This document shows positions 1 to 5,512 of a stretch of 6,513 nt of DNA, piece by piece. This DNA comes from Gammaproteobacteria bacterium (GTDB taxonomy: Bacteria > Pseudomonadota > Gammaproteobacteria > DSM-19610). The position numbers were made by a program, and so were the translations under genes. The stretch lies in NCBI GenBank assembly GCA_011371465.1, contig DRQL01000322.1, positions 1 through 6,513 of the forward strand, read 5' to 3'. The first letter of the stretch is position 1. Each line of letters opens with the position of its first letter. A model generated the notes under the pieces. It did no database searches, had not been told where the DNA came from, and saw nothing but the letters and a program-made list of their open reading frames with translations.

Positions 1-92
1 ACCGGCGGGGCGGGGGCCGGTTGCGACACGGTTCGCGACGGTCCCAGCAACGCATCCAGCCCGCGACCCAGTCCTCGTTTTTTTGCTGCCAT
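1..92 (-). CDS. parB: Chromosome-partitioning protein ParB, N-terminal fragment (runs off left edge)
   Basis: ParB is the CTP-dependent DNA clamp that loads at parS sites, spreads along the DNA and stimulates the ParA ATPase to segregate replicated origins. Only about 30 codons are visible. They begin MAAKKRGLGRGLDALLG, the family-typical basic N-terminus with the GLGRGLDALL motif that contacts ParA, followed by a Pro/Ala-rich linker (QPAPAPP). The CTP-binding and helix-turn-helix domains lie outside the window. The ATG at 92-90 gives the usual start. An in-frame TTG at 98-96 would add two residues and has better spacing (8 nt instead of 14) to the purine-rich AAAGG upstream, so the start is slightly ambiguous. 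The gene follows parA by 39 nt on the same strand, as expected for a parAB operon. Identity rests on the motif plus the parA neighbour. Confidence 0.93.
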   Translation of the reverse strand, partial: MAAKKRGLGRGLDALLGPSRTVSQPAPAPP

Positions 93-131
93 AGCCAATT
101 GATCAACCTTTATATATGTTCACTGCTGTAC

Positions 132-944
132 TCAGGATCCCAACGCCTCGACGCGGGGTTCGTCGGGTTGCTGCACCGGTGGCTGCGCGCGCCGCACCAT
201 TTCCGCGGCCAGCGCCAGGTAGGCGATGGCACCACGCGAGGTTTTGTCGTACTTGAGTATCGGGGCCCCGTAACTGGGCGCTTCGGCAAGCCGGATATTG
301 CGCGGGATGATGGTGCGGTACACCTTGTCGCCAAAATGATCGAGCAGTTGTTGCGAGACCTCGTTGGCGAGGTTGTTGCGGGCGTCGAACATGGTGCGTA
401 ACAAGCCTTCGATTTCCAGCCCGGGATTGACGGCGTCGCGGATCTGCTCGATGGTTTCCAGCAGGGCGCTGAGCCCTTCCAGCGCATAGTATTCGCACTG
501 GATGGGGATGAACACCGCGTTGGCCGCTGTGAGCGCGTTCAGGGTGAGCATGTTCAGTGCCGGCGGGCAGTCGATCAGGATGTAGTCGTAGTCCTGCGCA
601 ACCGGCTGCAGCCGGGCGGCAAGGCGCGTTTCGCGCTGCTCGCTTTGCATCAGGCCGACTTCCGCCGCGGTCAGGTCACTGTTACCGGGAACCAGGTGGT
701 AACCGGCCTCCCGCGCGTCGACAATCACCTCGCCGAGCGGGACGTCCTCCATCAGCAGGTGGTAACCGCTCAACTCGACGTCGAGCTTGTTCACGCCGCT
801 GCCCATGGTGGCATTGCCCTGCGGGTCGAGATCCACCAGCAGCACCCGCCGTCTGGTGGCGGCCAGCGAGGCCGCCAGGTTCACGCAGGTGGTGGTCTTG
901 CCCACGCCGCCCTTCTGGTTACTGATGGCAATGATGCGACTCAT
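132..944 (-). CDS. parA: Chromosome-partitioning ATPase ParA (Soj)
   Basis: Cytoplasmic MinD/ParA-type P-loop ATPase, 270 aa, which binds DNA non-specifically as an ATP dimer and moves ParB-parS complexes. The sequence shows the deviant Walker A motif KGGVGKTT at residues 11-18 with its signature lysine, the A' motif DLDPQGNAT at 38-46, and Walker B YILIDCPP at 121-128. The C-terminal region has the family-typical PRNIRLAEAPSYGAPIL segment at 214-230. Length is normal for chromosomal Soj/ParA rather than the longer plasmid ParAs with an N-terminal helix-turn-helix. Its ATG overlaps the rsmG stop as ATGA (944-941), with no strong Shine-Dalgarno nearby, so translation is probably coupled to rsmG. 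parB follows 39 nt downstream. The neighbours confirm the chromosomal rather than plasmid type. Confidence 0.97.
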   Translation of the reverse strand: MSRIIAISNQKGGVGKTTTCVNLAASLAATRRRVLLVDLDPQGNATMGSGVNKLDVELSGYHLLMEDVPLGEVIVDAREAGYHLVPGNSDLTAAEVGLMQSEQRETRLAARLQPVAQDYDYILIDCPPALNMLTLNALTAANAVFIPIQCEYYALEGLSALLETIEQIRDAVNPGLEIEGLLRTMFDARNNLANEVSQQLLDHFGDKVYRTIIPRNIRLAEAPSYGAPILKYDKTSRGAIAYLALAAEMVRRAQPPVQQPDEPRVEALGS

Positions 945-1594
945 GCGCTTACGGATGACTCCCCGGTGGTTTCCAGCCAGAGCAGGTGACGGTCAGCCGC
1001 CAGCCCCGGAACGTTCAGGCGTTCGATGTGCAAATCAGCGCGATTCTCCTGCAGCGCATCCATCTCCTGTTCGGGCACGGCGCCCTTCATGAACAGCATG
1101 CGGCCGCCGGGACGCAGCAGGTGGACGCTTTGCCGGTACAGCGCGTCCAGGCTCGCCACCGCCCGGCTGATTACCATATCAAATGACCGGCCCGGCTGAT
1201 ACTCCTGCATGCGCGACTGTACTACCCGGACCTTCTCCAGGCCCAGTTCCGCCACCGCCTGGCGCACAAAGCGCACTTTCTTGGCGTTCGCATCCAGCAG
1301 CGTGACCTCCAGCCCGGGACGGGCAATGGCAATGGGCAGGCCGGGCAGGCCGGCGCCGGTGCCGACATCCAGCAGGCTGTGGCCGCGCAGGAAGGGCAAT
1401 ACCGCCAGGCTGTCGAGGATATGGCGGTTCACCATCTCCAGCGGGTCACGCACCGCGGTGAGATTGGTGACCCGGTTCCATTTTTCCAGCAGGCGCAGCA
1501 GCGCCGTGAACCGCTCCACGGCGCTGTCGTCCAGCGTCGGGTCCAGCTGGTGGCAACCCCGGGACACGGCCGTTTGCAAAGGGTCGGAAGACAT
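941..1594 (-). CDS. rsmG: 16S rRNA (guanine-527-N7)-methyltransferase RsmG (GidB)
   Basis: SAM-dependent methyltransferase that makes m7G527 in 16S rRNA of the small subunit; in other bacteria its loss gives low-level streptomycin resistance. The protein is 217 aa, close to the usual length. Visible landmarks are KWNRVTNLTAVRDP (38-51), HILDSLAVLPFL (58-69), the SAM-binding motif I loop LLDVGTGAGLPGLPIAIA (74-91), the acidic end of the next strand LLDAN (99-103), and SRAVASLDAL (143-152), where the conserved arginine of the family sits. The start at 1594 gives the standard N-terminal helical cap; no clear ribosome-binding site is visible before it, and mnmG ends only 21 nt upstream, so coupling or reinitiation is plausible. 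The stop overlaps the parA start by 4 nt. Confidence 0.97.
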   Translation of the reverse strand: MSSDPLQTAVSRGCHQLDPTLDDSAVERFTALLRLLEKWNRVTNLTAVRDPLEMVNRHILDSLAVLPFLRGHSLLDVGTGAGLPGLPIAIARPGLEVTLLDANAKKVRFVRQAVAELGLEKVRVVQSRMQEYQPGRSFDMVISRAVASLDALYRQSVHLLRPGGRMLFMKGAVPEQEMDALQENRADLHIERLNVPGLAADRHLLWLETTGESSVSA

Positions 1595-1615
1595 GCGGAA
1601 AGTGCGCTGCCCGGT

Positions 1616-3505
1616 TCAGGCGGTTTTACGCGCCGGCGCGTTCTTCTTCAGGTGTACCAGCAGCAGGGATATGGCGGCAGGCGTCACACCCGGTATACGC
1701 GCCGCCTGGCCAATGGTTTCCGGTCGCGCTGCGATCAGTTTTTCCCGGACTTCGGCCGACAGGCCCCTGACCAGCCGGAAATCGAAATCCCCGGGCAGCG
1801 CCTTGTGTTCGTTGCGCTGCTGGCGCGCGATTTCCTCCTGCTGGCGCTCGATGTAGCCCTGGTAGCCGGCCTGTATCTCCACCTGTTCGGCCACCTTGCG
1901 GTCGGTCACACCGGGACCCAGCGCAGGCAGCTGCATGAGCGCCGCGTAGTCCAGTGCCGGGCGGCGCAGCAGGTCGGAAGCGCGCTGTTCACTACGGATA
2001 TACTCACCAGATATTTCCTGCAACTGCGCGGCCTCCGCTGAGCCGGGTCTCACCCACAGATCCTGCAGGCGTTGCTGTTCCTGCGCAATCGCGTCACGTT
2101 TGGCGACAAAACGCTGCCAGCGTGTATCGTCCACCAGCCCCAGCTCACGCCCTGTCGGGGTCAGCCTCAGGTCTGCATTGTCCTCGCGCAGCAACAGTCG
2201 GTATTCGGCACGGCTGGTGAACATGCGGTAGGGCTCAGTGGTGCCGCGGGTCACCAGGTCATCGATCATGACACCGGTGTAGGCCTGGTCACGGCGCGGA
2301 CTCCACGCGGCTTCGCCGGCACAGCGGCGCGCCGCATTCAGTCCGGCAATCAGCCCCTGGGCAGCCGCTTCTTCATAGCCCGTGGTGCCGTTGATCTGGC
2401 CGGCGAAAAACAGGCCGTCGATGAACCGGGTTTCCAGCGAGGCTTTCAGGTCGCGCGGGTCGAAATAGTCATACTCGATGGCATAACCCGGCCGGGTGAT
2501 GTGCGCGCGCTCGAAACCGGGCATGGAGTGCACCAGGTCGTTCTGCACATCGAAGGGCAGGCTGGTGGATATGCCGTTGGGGTAAATCTCGTGGGTGTTC
2601 AGGCCTTCCGGTTCGACAAAAACCTGGTGAGAGGTTTTGTCGGCAAAACGGACCACCTTGTCTTCAATGGAAGGGCAGTAGCGCGGACCCACACCCTCGA
2701 TCACCCCCGAATACATGGGCGAGCGGTCCAGCCCGGCGCGGATGATCTCGTGGGTACGCTCGGTGGTTGCCGCCAGGTAACAGGCGATCTGCCGCGGGTG
2801 CTCGCGGCCATCCGCCAGGAAAGAAAAACTCGGTACGGGTGAGTCGCCCGGTTGCTCGACCAGCCGGCTGTAATCGATACTGCGGCCGTCGATACGCGGC
2901 GGCGTACCGGTCTTCAGGCGCTCGACGCGAAACGGCATGGCGCGCAGGCGCTGCGCCAGCGCATTGGCAGGCGGGTCGCCGGCCCTGCCGCCTTCGTGAC
3001 TGGACAGACCGATATGAATACGCCCGCCCAGGAAGGTACCGACCGCCAGCACCACCGCGTCGGCATGAAAGCGCAGCCCCATGCGGGTAACCACACCGCG
3101 GACGGTATCCCCCTCCACGATCAGGTCATCGACCGCCTGCTGGAACAGCGACAGGCCGGGCTGGTTTTCCAGCATCGATCGAATCGCCTGCCGGTAGAGC
3201 TGGCGATCGGCCTGACAGCGGGTGGCCCGCACCGCGGGTCCCTTGCTGGCGTTCAGGCGGCGAAACTGGATGCCGGCCCGGTCAGCGGCTTTGGCCATGG
3301 CGCCACCCAGCGCGTCGATCTCCTTGACCAGGTGACCCTTGCCGATGCCACCGATGGCCGGGTTGCAGCTCATCTGGCCCAGCGTGTCGATGTTGTGGGT
3401 CAGCAGCAGGGTGCGTGCGCCACTGCGCGCAGCCGCCAGCGCGGCCTCGGTCCCCGCGTGACCGCCACCCACCACGATGACTGCAAACCGGCTTTCAAAA
3501 TCCAT
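1616..3505 (-). CDS. mnmG: tRNA uridine-5-carboxymethylaminomethyl modification enzyme MnmG (GidA)
   Basis: FAD- and NADH-using enzyme that works with the GTPase MnmE to install the (carboxymethyl)aminomethyl group on U34 of certain tRNAs. From the ATG at 3505 the protein is 629 aa, the same length as E. coli MnmG. It shows the N-terminal FAD-binding glycine motif VVGGGHAGTEAA (11-22), SCNPAIGGIGKGH (46-58) with Cys47, PRYCPSIEDK (275-284) with Cys277, and the second flavin motif LFFAGQINGTTGYEEAAAQG (365-384); both cysteines known to matter in E. coli MnmG are at the same numbers. The C-terminal MnmE/tRNA-binding helical domain ends in RIPGVTPAAISLLLVHLKK. The frame stays open upstream to 3628, but those 41 codons include part of a palindromic repeat and lie outside the family alignment, so I reject that start. 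The Shine-Dalgarno is poor. rsmG follows by 21 nt. Confidence 0.97.
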   Translation of the reverse strand: MDFESRFAVIVVGGGHAGTEAALAAARSGARTLLLTHNIDTLGQMSCNPAIGGIGKGHLVKEIDALGGAMAKAADRAGIQFRRLNASKGPAVRATRCQADRQLYRQAIRSMLENQPGLSLFQQAVDDLIVEGDTVRGVVTRMGLRFHADAVVLAVGTFLGGRIHIGLSSHEGGRAGDPPANALAQRLRAMPFRVERLKTGTPPRIDGRSIDYSRLVEQPGDSPVPSFSFLADGREHPRQIACYLAATTERTHEIIRAGLDRSPMYSGVIEGVGPRYCPSIEDKVVRFADKTSHQVFVEPEGLNTHEIYPNGISTSLPFDVQNDLVHSMPGFERAHITRPGYAIEYDYFDPRDLKASLETRFIDGLFFAGQINGTTGYEEAAAQGLIAGLNAARRCAGEAAWSPRRDQAYTGVMIDDLVTRGTTEPYRMFTSRAEYRLLLREDNADLRLTPTGRELGLVDDTRWQRFVAKRDAIAQEQQRLQDLWVRPGSAEAAQLQEISGEYIRSEQRASDLLRRPALDYAALMQLPALGPGVTDRKVAEQVEIQAGYQGYIERQQEEIARQQRNEHKALPGDFDFRLVRGLSAEVREKLIAARPETIGQAARIPGVTPAAISLLLVHLKKNAPARKTA

Positions 3506-3593
3506 CCGGTAAGTATACCCCAGGCCTGACCTTTGCCCGGTTGGTGCCTTCCGGGACATAGCCATCAGCCCTTCCACCGCCCGGTTTTTGCTA

Positions 3594-3664
3594 CCGTCAT
3601 TCCGGCGCAGGCCGGAATCCGGATCCACCCGCGTACCGGAGTCCGGCCTGCGCCGGAATGACGG
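3594..3664. repeat. Long REP-like palindrome, GTCATTCCGGCGCAGGCCGGA type
   Basis: Two copies of one repeat unit lie head to head. The arms 3594-3616 and 3642-3664 are perfect 23-bp inverted repeats. After one A/G mismatch (3617/3641) a further 5 bp pair (3618-3622 with 3636-3640), leaving a 13-nt loop (3623-3635). Each arm also contains its own short hairpin, TCCGGC-GCAG-GCCGGA, so the whole could fold as one long stem or as two small ones. The ATTCC-N10-GGAAT core resembles dispersed intergenic palindromes of proteobacteria and, in layout, the dRS3 element of Neisseria (ATTCCC-N8-GGGAAT). It sits between the glycosyltransferase stop and the mnmG start. No U-tract follows on either strand, so it is not a standard intrinsic terminator, though it could protect RNA ends or attenuate readthrough. 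Confidence 0.9.
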
Positions 3665-3716
3665 ACAAGATAAGGCATGCCTATATATTTAGGTAATACT
3701 ATAAATATGGATATTG
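3665..3716. other. AT-rich intergenic junction
   Basis: This short stretch between the glycosyltransferase stop and the palindrome is strikingly AT-rich compared with its roughly 60% GC surroundings. It includes a 10-bp palindrome AGGCATGCCT (3673-3682) and runs such as CTATATATTTAGG. The AT-rich composition continues without a break into the last codons of the glycosyltransferase (to about 3765). I found no DnaA boxes, no clear -35/-10 pair and no gene in it. It may be a recombination scar or a binding region for a nucleoid protein, but nothing in the sequence decides this. Confidence 0.6.
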
Positions 3717-4784
3717 CTATTTATTACTTTCATCTATAATAGATACAATGGCTTGTAAAATCTTCTCCGTCACCACCCCGGTACTGAACTGTTCCACGAC
3801 GCGCTGATAGGCCGCCTGCCGTAATTGCCCGGACAATGTTTCGTCGGTCAAAAGCCGCTGTATCTGCTGTGCCGTGGAGGCGGCATTACCGATTTCGCTG
3901 AACAGGGCCTGCTCGCCATCGCGGAACATCTCCAGGTGACCGGCGGCGTTTGAGAGGACCATGGGTACGCCGGCGACCGCTGCCTGCAGCGGTGTCAGAC
4001 CAAAGGCATCGGAGCGCGCCGGGACGCACAGCAGGTCGATGCCGGCCATAAAATCATCGACCGCATCGACCCAGCCCGGGAATTCCAGCCGCCCGGTCAG
4101 TCCCAGCTGCTCCGCCCGGGACTGCAGGCGCGGACCTTCGTCGCCGCTGCCACCCAGTACTGCCTGAAAAGGCACCCCGCGCCGGTTCAGCAAACCCAGC
4201 GCGTCGATGAAAACGTCGAATCCCTTGACCGGGTCGAAACGCCCGAGGGCGCCGATACGCAGGGGTGCATGACGGGACCGGGGCGGGCAGCGCCCGTCTC
4301 CGGTATCGATCATATTGGGAACTACGTAGCAGGGGCGGGTCGATGCCGGCGGTCCCGCAGCCCGGATTTTCTGCGCAAGATGCGCGGTCAGCGGCAGGTA
4401 GGCATCGGCTGGCAACAGGCGCCTGACCTTGTCACTGTGGGTGACGGCCACCACCGGTACACGCCCACCGAGCGCACGCTTCAGCAGGGCCACAGAACGA
4501 CTGCAGTGGGCAATGGCCAGGTCAGGCCCGAATGCCTGCAGTCGCCGCCGGGCACGGCGGGCGGCCAGGTAGTCGTAGTGACCGTGGTTGCGGAGGTATT
4601 CCACCGTTACGCCGGCGGGCAGCTGCCCCGGGTCCGGCGCACGGGCTGCGTTGAGCAGCAATAACACCTGGAAGCCGTGCTGGCTTAGCAGGCGGCTGTA
4701 TTCACACACCACCTGCCAGCGCCCGCCGCGGGCGTCGCCCAGCACGCTGTTGACGATGCGAATAGCTCGGTCATTTCGATCCAT
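3717..4784 (-). CDS. GT4-like family glycosyltransferase (GT-B fold)
   Basis: Protein of 355 aa with the two-domain layout of GT-B retaining glycosyltransferases. The N-terminal acceptor domain opens with RIVNSVLGDARGGRWQVV (8-25), the usual first strand and glycine loop. The C-terminal donor domain carries RIGALGRFDPVKGFDVFIDAL (176-196) with the conserved Arg182/Lys187 type residues, VLGGSGDE (209-216), and FPGWVDAVDDFM (235-246). The nucleotide-sugar motif, normally E-x7-E, reads DAFGLTPLQ (259-267), so both acidic positions are changed (Asp and Gln). No signal peptide or membrane segment is visible, so it would act in the cytoplasm or at the inner membrane face, perhaps on lipopolysaccharide, exopolysaccharide or a glycolipid; donor and acceptor are unknown. 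The start at 4784 has only a GGCGGGA-like ribosome-binding site. No polysaccharide genes adjoin it, and it stands alone between two palindromic repeats. The last ~16 codons are AT-rich, unlike the body of the gene. Confidence 0.88.
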   Translation of the reverse strand: MDRNDRAIRIVNSVLGDARGGRWQVVCEYSRLLSQHGFQVLLLLNAARAPDPGQLPAGVTVEYLRNHGHYDYLAARRARRRLQAFGPDLAIAHCSRSVALLKRALGGRVPVVAVTHSDKVRRLLPADAYLPLTAHLAQKIRAAGPPASTRPCYVVPNMIDTGDGRCPPRSRHAPLRIGALGRFDPVKGFDVFIDALGLLNRRGVPFQAVLGGSGDEGPRLQSRAEQLGLTGRLEFPGWVDAVDDFMAGIDLLCVPARSDAFGLTPLQAAVAGVPMVLSNAAGHLEMFRDGEQALFSEIGNAASTAQQIQRLLTDETLSGQLRQAAYQRVVEQFSTGVVTEKILQAIVSIIDESNK

Positions 4785-4832
4785 GCAGTCCCGCCACGGT
4801 TACTCCTGCCGTGCAAATACCAGGGAACCGCT

Positions 4833-4943
4833 GATGAATTCAGAATCCCCGTCATTGCGAGCGTAGCGCGGCAATCTCGTGCAATGTAATCCATCGGTTG
4901 GAGATTGCCGCGTCACTTCGTTCCTCGCAATGACGAATTCATC
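4833..4943. repeat. MITE-like inverted repeat pair, CGTCATTGCGAG...GCAATCTC type
   Basis: Two copies of a well-known type of dispersed bacterial repeat face each other. Outer arms CGTCATTGCGAG (4850-4861) and CTCGCAATGACG (4924-4935) match over 12 bp. Inner arms CGCGGCAATCTC (4867-4878) and GAGATTGCCGCG (4901-4912) match over another 12 bp. Between them lie unequal bulges of 5 and 11 nt, and the loop is 22 nt (4879-4900). Further out, GATGAATTC (4833-4841) is mirrored by GAATTCATC (4935-4943), with 8 extra bases (4842-4849) on the left side only. The layout suggests a non-coding mobile or palindromic element with its ends at the GAATTC sites. It occupies most of the gap between the DUF302 stop and the glycosyltransferase start; 4944-4993 holds nothing I can recognise. 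Confidence 0.85.
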
Positions 4944-4993
4944 GGAGCTTCCCAGGTATGCGTGCATGGCGTGAGACAGAACAGTAACCCGGC

Positions 4994-5446
4994 TTATTCC
5001 GCGGTAGCAGCAGCAGCAAATCCCTGCAATGCCTTGCTCATTTTGGCGATCACCGGGTCGCGGTCCGTGATTCCGTGGCGGCTGGCGATATAGGCCGGGT
5101 CATTGTAGACCAGCCATACATCACCGTTTTCATCTTCCCGCGCCAGCACCTTGAGCGGCAGGTCGATACCCGCATTCTGGTTGCTCTGCATCAGCAGGGT
5201 ACCGATTTTCGGGTTGCCGAAGATCAGTAACACGGTAGGGCGCAGCTGCATGGAAACGCCCGCTGCACCCTTGCTGTGATCCACGCGGGCAAAGACCCGC
5301 ATGCCCTTTTCCCGCACCGCGTCCTCGAACCGGTCCAGCGTGACCGGCACACTGAAGGCACTTTTTACCGTTACCAGGCCATCACCTGCCCAGGCTACCG
5401 GAAGCAGAAAAAAAGCAGCGACCAACGCTGCGAGTAAACGATTCAT
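4994..5446 (-). CDS. Exported DUF302 domain protein
   Basis: Protein of 150 aa. Residues 1-20 (MNRLLAALVAAFFLLPVAWA) form a clear Sec signal peptide with likely cleavage after AWA, so the mature protein should be periplasmic or secreted; there is no lipobox cysteine. The rest matches the DUF302 family as I know it: FSVPVTLDRFEDAVREKGM (31-49), VFARVDHSKGA (51-61), LRPTVLLIFGNPKIGTLLMQ (68-87), AGIDLPLKVLARED (92-105) and YNDPAYIASRHGI (114-126). The family's biochemical function is not established to my knowledge, and no catalytic site can be named. A very G-rich stretch (AGGGGGGGTT) lies just before the ATG and can serve as ribosome-binding site. It begins 66 nt after the porin stop with a likely terminator in between, so it may be its own transcript or a low-level readthrough product. 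Confidence 0.9.
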   Translation of the reverse strand: MNRLLAALVAAFFLLPVAWAGDGLVTVKSAFSVPVTLDRFEDAVREKGMRVFARVDHSKGAAGVSMQLRPTVLLIFGNPKIGTLLMQSNQNAGIDLPLKVLAREDENGDVWLVYNDPAYIASRHGITDRDPVIAKMSKALQGFAAAATAE

Positions 5447-5478
5447 ACCGAACCCCCCCTGTGGTGGTATCTGAAAGG

Positions 5479-5503
5479 AAGCGGGGCCCTCCCGGCCCCG
5501 CTT
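5479..5503 (-). terminator. Likely rho-independent terminator of the porin gene
   Basis: A perfect 10-bp GC-rich stem, AAGCGGGGCC (5479-5488) paired with GGCCCCGCTT (5494-5503), closes a 5-nt loop. It begins 9 nt after the porin stop codon. On the minus-strand transcript the hairpin is followed by UUUC within CCUUUC, a weak U-tract, so termination may be partial and allow readthrough to the DUF302 gene 32 nt further on. Confidence 0.65.
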
Positions 5504-5512
5504 ATCCCGGGG

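Noticed and set aside
3512..3517. TATACT as a -10 promoter element just before mnmG (minus strand)
   Set aside because: It is close to the consensus but no -35-like hexamer lies at 15-19 bp, no extended -10 is present, and the start of transcription would fall at the ATG itself.
2072..3529. Two long plus-strand open frames (256 and 225 codons) antisense to mnmG
   Set aside because: Both are mirrors of the MnmG coding frame in GC-rich DNA, with no motif and no supported start.
3594..3664. Palindrome as an intrinsic terminator for the glycosyltransferase
   Set aside because: The stem is strong but neither side is followed by a U-tract; the repeat-family explanation fits better.
3665..3716. 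Possible oriC or AT-rich unwinding element upstream of mnmG, as in E. coli
   Set aside because: No TTATCCACA-type DnaA boxes occur here on either strand, and the AT-rich stretch is short and runs into a coding end.
3786..3797. GTTCCACG reminiscent of half a parS site (TGTTCCACGTGGAACA)
   Set aside because: The second half-site is absent and the bases lie within the glycosyltransferase coding frame; no full parS was found in the window.
4685..4894. Minus-strand 69-codon frame starting MDYIARDC
   Set aside because: Its first part is the translated repeat and the rest is an out-of-frame reading of the glycosyltransferase 5' end.
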